Shown here: positions 1-5,648 of the stretch, piece after piece
Position numbering within the stretch: the stretch's first letter is position 1
How the letters are laid out: the number at the start of each line of letters is the position of its first letter
IMG/VR virus record: IMGVR_UViG_3300044627_006928
Location: 1 to 27,379 of that record
Length of the DNA stretch: 27,379 nt
Strand: one strand, 5' to 3'
Source of the DNA: a virus
Notes under the pieces: model-generated
Database searches by the model: none
Told to the model about the DNA's origin: nothing
Seen by the model: the letters and a program-made list of their open reading frames with translations, nothing else
Program-made: the position numbers and the translations under genes

Positions 1-63
1 ATCAAGGGCTCCTGGGGCAGCTCAGATCTGCCAGGAACCAGGAGTCTGGGAGCTCTCCAAGGT

Positions 64-133
64 CTGGACGGGATATAGAATAATATTGTCGCTAGCCTGG
101 ACGGGATTGAGAGCTCTGAGACCTGGACGGGAT
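64..133 (+). repeat. Three copies of CTGGACGGGAT
   Basis: Identical 11-base words lie at 64-74, 97-107 and 123-133, followed by a partial copy (GTCGGACGG) near 141-149. Spacing is uneven (33 and 26 bases). They lie just before the AT-rich repeats at 151-190. Function unknown; protein-binding sites are possible. Confidence 0.7.
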
Positions 134-150
134 CCAGATTGTCGGACGGT

Positions 151-190
151 TTCTAAAAATTGTCAAAATTTCTCAAAATTTGTCAAAAAC
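151..190 (+). repeat. AT-rich 10-base direct repeats
   Basis: Units starting at 161, 171 and 181 read TGTCAAAATT, TCTCAAAATT and TGTCAAAAAC; the ten bases before them (TTCTAAAAAT) are a degenerate unit. A strict 10-base period means every unit faces the same side of the helix. This would suit a DNA-binding protein, an iteron or a bent or easily melted segment, but that is inference. Confidence 0.65.
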
Positions 191-402
191 TTACAGTTAT
201 TTGCTTGACTGTTTAAATGCCTTTAGAGAGGTCGCCATTAAAGGGGCCCTCTAGGGGCTATGAGGCGTCTAAAAGGGCTGGGAGAGGCGTAAAAAACGAT
301 TGGAGGGGGTTTGGGGAGAGTTCTCTAACTCAAACTTTCTCAAATATTCTTCAATCTTCTTTTCCCCACACGCCCCCACAATCCCCCACCTTTACCCCTT
401 CT

Positions 403-552
403 TCATTTCCTTACCTCGTTGGCGTTTTCTTCCTGTGTGATATCCTCATCCGTAGTCTGTTCTATCTCGTCTGATGTATCTGCCTTCTTGAATCCCATAG
501 GCTTGTCAATGTAAACATCATAATTTTCTAAAAATTGTTTAAAATTTTTCAT
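403..552 (-). CDS. Small acidic protein with capsid-targeting-like start
   Basis: A 49-residue protein starting MKNFKQFLENYD. Its ATG at 550-552 overlaps the TGA of the methyltransferase gene upstream as ATGA, which fixes the start and points to coupled translation. The first ten residues are a short amphipathic segment resembling the start of T4 internal head proteins (MKTYQEFIAE), and the rest is acidic and Glu/Asp/Thr-rich. The (I/L)xE prohead-protease site is not exact here (FLE). No family is recognised. Because it shares the late promoter at 1100-1106 with the methyltransferase, it is probably a late protein. Confidence rests on the overlap and clean frame, not on similarity. Confidence 0.65.
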   Translation of the reverse strand: MKNFKQFLENYDVYIDKPMGFKKADTSDEIEQTTDEDITQEENANEVRK

Positions 553-1094
553 TCTTTTGTTCCGTGTATGATTCCATGCTGTAGTTTGGCATTTGGGAAA
601 ATTTTCTGAACTTCAGGGAGATGGGCTGATGTTGCCATATTGTTCTGCCATGAGTCTGCCTTTGTTCTCTTGCCGACTCCTGTCTTATCGCCTTCGTAAA
701 TGGAAATGAATACTTTTCCACCGGGCTTCAGGGCTTGATGGGCTGTGCGGAGGGCTTCCTGTCTGTATTCCGGCTCCTTGATGACATTCAGCACATTGAA
801 CAGCGAGGCCGAGTCTGCCTTGCCCTTGCCTACTCGTTCCATTACTTCCTGATTGTGTTCAGGGGTTCGGTTGTAGGGGTCAAAGACATGGGCATCGACT
901 CCCAAATTTCCTAAAAAATCTTTGGCGTTGTCAAACTTTCCACCGCCAATGTCAATATGGGTAGTGCCCTTCTGCCATCCCATTCTCTTGTGAATGGTTG
1001 AGTATGCTTCGGGGAGTTTGTTCTTGTTGATGCTGGTTGCCGCAGATGTAAACTCTTGGGCATCCTCATTCAAAAATTTGAGAAAACTTTTCAT
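549..1094 (-). CDS. SAM-dependent methyltransferase with capsid-targeting-like N-terminus
   Basis: This 181-residue protein has a class I (Rossmann) methyltransferase core. A motif I glycine loop IDIGGG lies at about 47-52, an acidic strand end FDPYNR at 71-76, and LKPGGKVFISIYEG near 122-135 matches the usual post-motif III region. The substrate cannot be told. The frame stays open upstream to 1157, but the ATG at 1092-1094 is chosen because a late promoter element CTAAATA ends exactly 5 bases before it and the product then begins MKSFLKFLNEDAQ. That start resembles T4 capsid-targeting sequences, and LNE fits the (I/L)xE cleavage rule. It may therefore be packed in the head and delivered into the host. 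There is no ribosome binding site. Confidence 0.8.
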   Translation of the reverse strand: MKSFLKFLNEDAQEFTSAATSINKNKLPEAYSTIHKRMGWQKGTTHIDIGGGKFDNAKDFLGNLGVDAHVFDPYNRTPEHNQEVMERVGKGKADSASLFNVLNVIKEPEYRQEALRTAHQALKPGGKVFISIYEGDKTGVGKRTKADSWQNNMATSAHLPEVQKIFPNAKLQHGIIHGTKE

Positions 1095-1099
1095 CAATC

Positions 1100-1106
1100 T
1101 ATTTAG
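1100..1106 (-). promoter_or_regulatory. Late promoter element CTAAATA
   Basis: CTAAATA on the minus strand, then GATTG, then the ATG of the methyltransferase gene. It resembles the T4 late element TATAAATA. There is no -35 box, as expected for late promoters. With T4 geometry the transcript would begin at or next to the A of the ATG. Confidence 0.7.
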
Positions 1107-1143
1107 GGTTGTTGCTTGCAAGAAAGGTGGGTAAGGGTATATT

Positions 1144-1758
1144 ATGGGTATGAACAACGACTTTGCCTACCCGAAATACAAGCCTTGCGGGACTCGTAGA
1201 GTTACCGTCGATGGCATGGGTGTTGTGTTCCATGTCTATAAAAATTTGACGAGAAAAAATTCTGATGGTGATGGTGCGAGTGTGTTCTTTCTTCGCAACA
1301 ACGCCAAAGTGAACAAAGCCAACCAGTTTGGCCTGAAAGTTTTCTATGACAAGGACGAAGCCTACTACTCTTGGTTGCGTCAGAAGAAAGCAGCCGATGC
1401 TGGTTTGGCTCCCCCAGTTGGCAAGATGTTCATGGTCGTGGGACGGACAGGCAAGGACAATTACTGGGGCTATCAGACCGCGATTGCCGACACCAGTATG
1501 TTTGACAAGTACAAAGACGACTTTGAACTTGAGCGACTAAAGCCTTTCAAAAATTTTGCAAGCAAGTTGCGCCGAATCAATGTTCCTCTGACAAAGGATC
1601 TCAAAAAAGATTACATGGATTCTAACAGCTATGACCGTTTGCCTGAAAAACTTAAGGCCAAACTTGGCGATGATCTGCACGGCTACAACATTGGAATGTG
1701 GAAAGATGGTGTAGTTTGTATTGACTTTGGTGTGGAATCGGTTATAATTGACGACTGA
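1144..1758 (+). CDS. Protein kinase-fold (phosphotransferase-like) protein
   Basis: A 204-residue protein whose second half reads like the core of a kinase or aminoglycoside-phosphotransferase fold. There is a GLKVF strand with Lys65 (candidate ATP lysine), a helix around 73-88, then DDLHGYNIG (177-185), which matches the HxDLHxxN catalytic loop, and CIDFG (192-196), which matches the DFG metal site. The N-lobe is short and the first catalytic-loop residue is not His, so it may be a reduced or atypical kinase. The ATG at 1144 is preferred because AAGGG lies 7 bases upstream; the alternative at 1150 has none. Substrate unknown. It opens the + block of accessory genes. Confidence 0.6.
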   Translation: MGMNNDFAYPKYKPCGTRRVTVDGMGVVFHVYKNLTRKNSDGDGASVFFLRNNAKVNKANQFGLKVFYDKDEAYYSWLRQKKAADAGLAPPVGKMFMVVGRTGKDNYWGYQTAIADTSMFDKYKDDFELERLKPFKNFASKLRRINVPLTKDLKKDYMDSNSYDRLPEKLKAKLGDDLHGYNIGMWKDGVVCIDFGVESVIIDD

Positions 1759-1772
1759 AAGGACTCGCTCTG

Positions 1773-2024
1773 ATGCCCGACTACAAACCCCTAGATTACC
1801 GCCTACGCTGCCATACCAAGCGCACCGATCTCCCTCCTGATGTTCTGCGGGATATCTCGGAGGCTTATGTGAGGCTTCTCAACTTGGAAGAGGAGCGTAA
1901 TGAGGCTAGAAGGGATCTCTGTGATCTGTATGTGAAGGGCCAGCCAAGTTCAAGCAACATGACAGACAAAGATTACGCCGCTGAACTTGGATGGAACTGT
2001 TTTAAGGAGGACGACAATGTGTGA
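1773..2024 (+). CDS. Small protein of unknown function
   Basis: An 83-residue protein, basic at the start (DYRLRCHTKRTDLP), followed by a helical Glu/Arg-rich stretch at about 28-50 that could be a short coiled coil. No family is recognised. It lies 14 bases after the kinase-fold gene, and its end overlaps the next gene by 8 bases, so the three probably form one translation-coupled unit. AAAGGACTCGCTCTG before the ATG gives a weak ribosome binding site. No signal peptide or membrane segment is seen. Confidence 0.6.
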   Translation: MPDYKPLDYRLRCHTKRTDLPPDVLRDISEAYVRLLNLEEERNEARRDLCDLYVKGQPSSSNMTDKDYAAELGWNCFKEDDNV

Positions 2025-2298
2025 TAAACACGGAATGTCTCAAGAGCGTTGGAACTACCTAATGCAACCCTTTGATGACACTTGGGATGTCATGCTCACA
2101 TCAGATGAACTGAACAACGGATGGCATTGGTGTGATGAATGGGACGGACTTCTTATTCATGTGGATGACCGTGAGTTTGAGCATTGCAAATGTGATTTTA
2201 TGAAAAAGTTTCGGACGCCTGAGAGACTTCAGAAAATGAAGCAGGAACAGGCGATGGACAGACTCGCACAACTTGATGAAGAAATGGGATTGAATTAA
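2017..2298 (+). CDS. Small Trp/Asp-rich protein of unknown function
   Basis: A 93-residue protein with a Trp- and Asp-rich centre (NNGWHWCDEWDGLL near 34-47) and a Lys/Met/Gln-rich C-terminal helix. The start at 2017 is set by AAGGAGG at 2004-2010, one of the strongest ribosome binding sites in the window; a longer frame from 1987 has none. The alternation DEWDGLLIHVDD suggests a small alpha/beta fold, but I recognise no family. It overlaps the previous gene by 8 bases, and the next gene starts 1 base after its stop. Confidence 0.65.
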   Translation: MCDKHGMSQERWNYLMQPFDDTWDVMLTSDELNNGWHWCDEWDGLLIHVDDREFEHCKCDFMKKFRTPERLQKMKQEQAMDRLAQLDEEMGLN

Positions 2299-2299
2299 A

Positions 2300-2746
2300 A
2301 TGGGATACGCAGTTTCAACAATTTATGATATCGGACAGAAGTTTTCTTCGTCCATCGACCAAGGCTCCATGTACATGGAGGTGTCGTACACCAACCCCTT
2401 GAAGTTTGATCCTACGCTGACGATCATGGAGCCTCGCTCCGAAGCAATCGTGGAGCCTACGGTGTCGAACTATGTCGCAGCCACTCGCCCGTTCTTCATG
2501 GGTTCGTTTGATGGCTTTTGGATTCACAAGGTCTACAACAACGGTATTCTTGTGATGACCGTGCAGACCGTTGATCAGGATATGTTCATTCCCGTGCAGC
2601 ATGACCGTGTTGAAAGCGTGTCGATGGGATACACGGAGAGCATTCCCTATGACGGCCCTGTGCGTCCTCCTGTGCCTGCTCCGGGCGTCGGAGCCATGCT
2701 TGGACTGGCTGCTCTGTTTGCCATCGGGCGCAGACGCTTCAGTTAA
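2300..2746 (+). CDS. Protein with PEP-CTERM-like C-terminal sorting tail
   Basis: A 148-residue protein. The first 120 residues look like a soluble beta-rich domain. The end is striking: a Pro-rich linker (DGPVRPPVPAPG, about 118-129), a 13-residue hydrophobic segment (130-142) and a closing GRRRFS. This three-part layout matches PEP-CTERM and related exosortase-type tails, whose VPAPG variants are common in environmental Gram-negative bacteria. A usual PEP-CTERM protein also has an N-terminal signal peptide, and none is visible here, so a simple C-terminal membrane anchor is the main alternative. The codon choice is richer in G+C than in the neighbouring AT-rich genes, so transfer from a host-like genome is possible. 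Gene assignment sure, role unsure. Confidence 0.65.
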   Translation: MGYAVSTIYDIGQKFSSSIDQGSMYMEVSYTNPLKFDPTLTIMEPRSEAIVEPTVSNYVAATRPFFMGSFDGFWIHKVYNNGILVMTVQTVDQDMFIPVQHDRVESVSMGYTESIPYDGPVRPPVPAPGVGAMLGLAALFAIGRRRFS

Positions 2747-2755
2747 ATAGTACAG

Positions 2756-3514
2756 ATGCACTACACAACAGTCTTTCTGTCAGACTTTCACCTTGCCTCC
2801 AAGAAGGCAAAGCACAAGCCTCTCATAGACTTCCTGAAGTCCAATACATTTGATAACATCTACTTGGTAGGTGACATCATTGACATTTGGAGATTCAAGG
2901 ACGCATTTTCAATGAAGCATGAGAAGCAGATTGGACAGGTTGAAGTCGTGGAAAGGCTGTTGAAACTTTCCCGTAAGGGAACCAAGGTTCATTACATCTA
3001 TGGAAACCATGACGAGTTCATGGCAAAGTTCATAGGACATGAAATATTTGGAAATATTTCTCTGTACGAGAGAATGGACTACAGCACCAAGACCGGAAAG
3101 AAGTTTCTCGTTCTTCACGGACATCAATTTGATCTCGTCACGAAGTATCCCATAAGTTCTTCAATCTACAAACTTGGAGATATTGGATATGAAATAATGC
3201 TTGACCTAAATGAAATATTCAATTGGTGTCGTCGTATCTTGGGAATGAGATACTGGTCTTTGTCGAAGTACGTGAAGATCAAGGTCAAGAGAGCAGCACA
3301 GTTCATCGAAAGCTTTGAAGAGGTCATATGCAGATATGCAAAGGACCGAAAGTATGATGGAGTGATCTGCGGGCATCTTCACAACCCGAAGATTACGGAA
3401 GTCAACGGGACGGTGTACGCAAACTGCGGATGCTGGACCGAGAAGGATAACTGCACGTTTCTTTACGAAGATGATTCGGGTGAGTTGAGGATCGGAACTT
3501 ATGCAACAGAGTGA
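2756..3514 (+). CDS. LpxH-like calcineurin-fold metallophosphoesterase
   Basis: A 252-residue metallophosphoesterase with the full motif set in order: SDFHL (9-13), GDIIDIW (39-45), GNHDEF (83-88), HGHQFD (121-126) and GHLHNP (206-211). The usual two-metal ligands are present. The DIIDIW run, the length and the order fit UDP-2,3-diacylglucosamine diphosphatase LpxH and its close relatives. LpxH cleaves UDP-2,3-diacylglucosamine to lipid X in lipid A synthesis at the inner membrane. Whether the phage enzyme acts on that substrate or another diphosphate is not shown by sequence. It starts 9 bases after the PEP-CTERM-like gene, and its last 14 bases overlap a small membrane protein gene, so it may belong to an envelope-related cluster. 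Confidence 0.85.
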   Translation: MHYTTVFLSDFHLASKKAKHKPLIDFLKSNTFDNIYLVGDIIDIWRFKDAFSMKHEKQIGQVEVVERLLKLSRKGTKVHYIYGNHDEFMAKFIGHEIFGNISLYERMDYSTKTGKKFLVLHGHQFDLVTKYPISSSIYKLGDIGYEIMLDLNEIFNWCRRILGMRYWSLSKYVKIKVKRAAQFIESFEEVICRYAKDRKYDGVICGHLHNPKITEVNGTVYANCGCWTEKDNCTFLYEDDSGELRIGTYATE

Positions 3515-3683
3515 TTGGAAGGATATCAACTACAGGCCCACGAAGTTCTTTGATCCGTTCGTGGTATTTCTGTGCGTGTGTTTCTTGATTCCAATCATTT
3601 GTTATGGCATAATTGCAGGACCGATAAGTAGGAAGTTCAAGAAGATAAAAGAAAAAACCTGCATGAACAGCGGTAAGCAATGA
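3501..3683 (+). CDS. Small single-span membrane protein
   Basis: A 60-residue protein with a polar N-terminus, one hydrophobic span at about residues 19-39 (VVFLCVCFLIPIICYGIIAG) and a Lys-rich C-terminus (SRKFKKIKEK). By the positive-inside rule the C-terminus should face the cytoplasm. It starts inside the end of the LpxH-like gene (14-base overlap), and its TGA overlaps the next ATG as ATGA. No family is recognised. A spanin or holin part is conceivable from the size and nesting, but no lysis enzyme lies nearby. Confidence 0.6.
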   Translation: MQQSDWKDINYRPTKFFDPFVVFLCVCFLIPIICYGIIAGPISRKFKKIKEKTCMNSGKQ

Positions 3684-3808
3684 GTCAGCAAGGCATTCCA
3701 TACATCATTCCTCTTTGGGCATTCATAGGTATTGTCTTTGCACCTGCGCTTGGATTGTTTGTCGCAGAAGTTTTAATTTGGTTTCGCAAACATAAAAATA
3801 AATATTGA
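3680..3808 (+). CDS. 42-residue membrane protein
   Basis: A short frame starting ATG at 3680, overlapping the previous stop as ATGA and ending TGA at 3808. The product is almost all one long hydrophobic span (about residues 6-34, from IPYIIPLWAFIG to VAEVLIW), closed by a basic tail RKHKNKY. It is probably an inner-membrane peptide made by coupled translation with the preceding membrane protein. It ends 2 bases before tRNA-Pro, and the late-type element at 3798-3804 lies within its last codons. No family is recognised. Confidence 0.6.
   Translation: MSQQGIPYIIPLWAFIGIVFAPALGLFVAEVLIWFRKHKNKY
3798..3804 (+). promoter_or_regulatory. Possible late promoter element ATAAATA before tRNA-Pro
   Basis: ATAAATA ends 6 bases before the first base of tRNA-Pro, the distance at which a T4-type late transcript would start. 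It lies inside coding sequence, so chance is possible in AT-rich DNA. Confidence 0.4.
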
Positions 3809-3810
3809 TA

Positions 3811-3884
3811 CGGGCATTAACTCAGCTTGGTAGAGTGCTTGCTTTGGGAGCAAGATGCCGTTGGTTCAAATCCAGCATGCCCGA
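3811..3884 (+). tRNA. tRNA-Pro (TGG)
   Basis: A complete cloverleaf. The acceptor stem CGGGCAT pairs with ATGCCCG, the anticodon arm is CTTGC-TTTGGGA-GCAAG with anticodon TGG, and the T arm carries TTCAAAT. CCA is not encoded. A coding region starts only 6 bases (all T) after the discriminator A. Confidence 0.95.
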
Positions 3885-3890
3885 TTTTTT

Positions 3891-4481
3891 ATGAACGTTA
3901 ATTTTTTAAACAATTACTGGCAGCAAAAAAGTGTGAGAGCCGATAAGCACTTTGATGCTCTTGATAAAAATCTTTTGTCCAACATCAATTGTCCCGGTTC
4001 ACCGAGAGAAAAATTGAAGACAATGTACAGGGGAACTAAATGTTGGGATATGCATTTTTTACAAAAAAAAGTGGCAATTGAATATAAAACAATTGCGACA
4101 GAACAAATAATAAACACAAGTATGCAAAGAGGTTTGCATTTAAATTTAAACAAATCAATTGGAAACAGAATTGAAGAGGCAATCGGATCTGCGATAGATT
4201 TAAAACACTTTGATCCGGAATATAAACTTGGATATATTCTTGTATTCACTTTACCTAGAAATAAAAACATAACAATCCCAAAGAAAAAAATAGATAAGAT
4301 CATAACAAAATTTGATACAATCATAAAAAATAAAATATATGATTTCTTTTGTCCCTTGATGACTTTGGGTATTGACGACCATATCGAATTGTCCGAAGAA
4401 TACACCTATTATAACTTTGTAAATGAAATAAATTTCGTTCCATCAAAAAATACTGGACGACTTTCAGAATACTTTGTATAA
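3891..4481 (+). CDS. XhoI/PaeR7I-like restriction endonuclease
   Basis: A 196-residue protein with the signature of the XhoI/PaeR7I type II restriction enzyme family (PD-(D/E)XK fold). TKCWDMHFL (49-57) gives the catalytic Asp53, VAIEYK (61-66) gives the E-x-K pair, and GNRIEEAIGSAIDL (91-104) matches the family's NNRtEEaiGsaxDLw block, followed by LGYILVF. Family members cut CTCGAG; target and activity here are unknown. It is shorter than XhoI (about 245 residues). No partner methyltransferase is adjacent; the one at 549-1094 is distant and on the other strand. The gene is very AT-rich compared with its neighbours and starts directly after tRNA-Pro without a ribosome binding site. Both facts suit a recent arrival. 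A longer frame from 3855 would run through the tRNA and is rejected. Confidence 0.75.
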   Translation: MNVNFLNNYWQQKSVRADKHFDALDKNLLSNINCPGSPREKLKTMYRGTKCWDMHFLQKKVAIEYKTIATEQIINTSMQRGLHLNLNKSIGNRIEEAIGSAIDLKHFDPEYKLGYILVFTLPRNKNITIPKKKIDKIITKFDTIIKNKIYDFFCPLMTLGIDDHIELSEEYTYYNFVNEINFVPSKNTGRLSEYFV

Positions 4482-4486
4482 TAAAT

Positions 4487-4516
4487 TTGACAGATAATAA
4501 ATCTGTGTCATATTCA
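4487..4516 (+). promoter_or_regulatory. Possible sigma70-like promoter with dyad
   Basis: TTGACA (4487-4492) is a perfect -35 box, followed at 18 bases by a weak TATTCA. Between them CAGAT-AATAA-ATCTG forms a small inverted repeat that could be an operator. It would serve the membrane protein gene at 4521. Confidence 0.4.
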
Positions 4517-4520
4517 TACT

Positions 4521-4682
4521 ATGAAAACACTTTTAAATAAAATTGCAGTGCCAATCCTTGCTTTAATTTTTATCAATATCATTGGACTTACATACCATTA
4601 TAACTACGAGGGCGCAGTTGTTGGAAGCGTTGTTGGGATGATTGTTGGCTTTCTTGCATCAGAGATCAGAGCAAAGTTTTAA
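4521..4682 (+). CDS. 53-residue two-span membrane protein
   Basis: The frame runs from ATG at 4521 to TAA at 4682. The product starts MKTLLNKIAVPILALIF, has a first hydrophobic span at about 8-24, a short polar turn (TYHYNYEG), and a second Gly/Val-rich span at about 32-46 (AVVGSVVGMIVGFLA), ending SEIRAKF. It forms a small membrane hairpin. A GxxxG-like pattern in the second span suggests helix packing. No family is recognised. It lies between a promoter-like sequence and tRNA-Glu. Codon use and hydrophobic pattern support a real gene. Confidence 0.6.
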   Translation: MKTLLNKIAVPILALIFINIIGLTYHYNYEGAVVGSVVGMIVGFLASEIRAKF

Positions 4683-4699
4683 TTAGTATGTTGGCGCAC

Positions 4700-4773
4700 G
4701 GCCCCTTCGTCTAGTTGGTCTAGGACACGGCCCTTTCAAGGCCTTAACATGGGTTCGAATCCCGTAGGGGTCA
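4700..4773 (+). tRNA. tRNA-Glu (TTC)
   Basis: A complete cloverleaf. The acceptor stem GGCCCCT pairs with AGGGGTC (one G-U), the D arm is typical of tRNA-Glu, the anticodon loop is CTTTCAA with anticodon TTC, and the T loop is TTCGAAT. Position 27-43 is mismatched. No encoded CCA. A coding ATG follows after 2 bases. Confidence 0.95.
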
Positions 4774-4775
4774 CT

Positions 4776-4958
4776 ATGAATAAAAAACAAGAAAAATTAT
4801 TTTGGCTTGCAGCCATGATTGGTTCATGGCTGATTGCTTTGTGGGTTGTGTGGTCCATGCTCGTTGAGCATAATGCTAGCATCATCCACGTAATCGGAAT
4901 GTCTTTGATTTGCTATTTCACCACCGCATGCTATATTAGCACATACAACTATGAGTAA
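4776..4958 (+). CDS. 60-residue two-span membrane protein
   Basis: The product starts MNKKQEKLFWLAAMIG. It has hydrophobic spans at about residues 8-27 and 35-54, with a short loop (VEHNAS). The Lys-rich start suggests both ends face the cytoplasm. The ATG lies 2 bases after the tRNA-Glu discriminator, so there is no room for a ribosome binding site outside the tRNA, and the mature 3' cut would leave an almost leaderless message. The frame opens earlier (4749), but that part is tRNA. The end overlaps the next gene by 8 bases. No family is recognised. Confidence 0.65.
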   Translation: MNKKQEKLFWLAAMIGSWLIALWVVWSMLVEHNASIIHVIGMSLICYFTTACYISTYNYE

Positions 4959-5205
4959 TATCGAAACAAAGATCAGAGAACTTTCTGACAAGTGGAAGAA
5001 TGCTCACATGGAGGCATCAACCATCTGCCGTGATGCCGCAGAGGAACTTCGTGTTCTTCGCCTACAACTTGAGGCCGCAAACAGAGAACTAGAACTTTAC
5101 CGTTATATGGATCGTCCCCAGTTTTATCCAAATATTCCTGAAAAGGAGTATAGAGTTACTTGTTCTAGTAATGTTCTTGGATGGGGCAAAGGAAAAGACG
5201 AATGA
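4951..5205 (+). CDS. Small coiled-coil protein
   Basis: An 84-residue protein. Residues 1-50 form a regular charged helix with heptad-like Leu spacing (ELRVLRLQLEAANRELELY), followed by a short C-terminal part containing YPNIPEKEYR. The start overlaps the preceding membrane protein gene by 8 bases, and the stop overlaps the next start as ATGA. No family is recognised; a dimeric adaptor is a guess from the coiled coil. Confidence 0.65.
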   Translation: MSNIETKIRELSDKWKNAHMEASTICRDAAEELRVLRLQLEAANRELELYRYMDRPQFYPNIPEKEYRVTCSSNVLGWGKGKDE

Positions 5206-5648
5206 ACCCTTTTGTTGAGAATCATCCCGATCAGATCGACAAACTGATACAGGACTATCCCGTTGTCTTCCGTCACATGGATACCACGACAGTCTCCGGC
5301 CTCCCTGCTGGCTGGTACACGATCATGGATAATCTCTGCTCTGAACTCACTCCGCTTCTTGAAGAAGCCCTGCAAGAGAATCCAGAGACTCCCGAGGAGC
5401 CTCTGTTCAGCATACTGCAGATCAAGGAGAAGTTCGGTGGTCTTCGTTTTTATTATACGATGAACACCAAGAACGATGATCTCTACAGAAAGGTCCAGGC
5501 AATGGTTGACAATGCCGAGGACGCTTCCTACGAGACTTGTCAGATTACGGGAAAGCCCGGTGTTCTGTGTAAGAGCGGTAGTTGGTACATGACTCTTTGC
5601 GAAGAGTCTAGAATCTCCATGGGTTACAAGATTATTGGCAATGGATAA
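5202..5648 (+). CDS. Conserved-looking phage protein with Cys pair region
   Basis: A 148-residue protein starting MNPFVENHPDQIDK. A longer frame from 5181 exists, but the ATG at 5202 overlaps the previous TGA as ATGA and has AAAGGAAAAGA upstream, so it is preferred. The centre contains ILQIKEKFGGLRFYY (about 78-92), and the last third holds YETCQITGKPGVLCKSGSWYMTLCEE with three Cys. I have seen the combination of KFGGLRFY followed by Cys-containing turns in phage proteins of unknown role, and a small metal site is possible. It overlaps the SpoU methyltransferase gene by 8 bases. Confidence 0.65.
   Translation: MNPFVENHPDQIDKLIQDYPVVFRHMDTTTVSGLPAGWYTIMDNLCSELTPLLEEALQENPETPEEPLFSILQIKEKFGGLRFYYTMNTKNDDLYRKVQAMVDNAEDASYETCQITGKPGVLCKSGSWYMTLCEESRISMGYKIIGNG

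Larger units (their letters stand above)
1..402. other. Gene-free left end with short repeats
   Basis: I see no convincing gene in these 402 bases. The first 135 bases are richer in G+C than what follows. They hold three copies of CTGGACGGGAT, several GAGCTCT or similar words, and an imperfect hairpin near 9-36. Bases 151-190 are AT-rich direct repeats. Bases 230-330 are purine-rich on the + strand, and 350-400 are very C- and T-rich. An 85-codon + frame at 217-474 has odd composition (Pro/Ser-rich, then hydrophobic) and overlaps the small minus-strand gene, so I treat it as chance. The stretch could hold a regulatory region, an RNA or part of an origin, but nothing in it decides this. Confidence 0.6.

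Noticed and set aside
217-474. 85-codon + frame starting MPLERSPLKGPSRG
   Set aside because: Odd composition, no ribosome binding site, and it overlaps the well-placed minus gene at 403-552.
2315-2761. 148-codon minus frame
   Set aside because: Its His/Arg/Gln-rich product is the shadow of the + gene at 2300-2746, which has the coherent protein pattern.
3855-3890. N-terminal extension of the XhoI-like protein
   Set aside because: The first 12 codons are tRNA-Pro sequence.
3811-4481. Integrated element at tRNA-Pro
   Set aside because: No integrase and no repeated tRNA 3' end downstream; the neighbourhood only suggests insertion.
549-4481. Restriction-modification pair of the methyltransferase at 549 and the XhoI-like nuclease
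   Set aside because: The genes are 2.8 kb apart on opposite strands, and the methyltransferase lacks visible DNA-methylase motifs such as (D/N)PPY.
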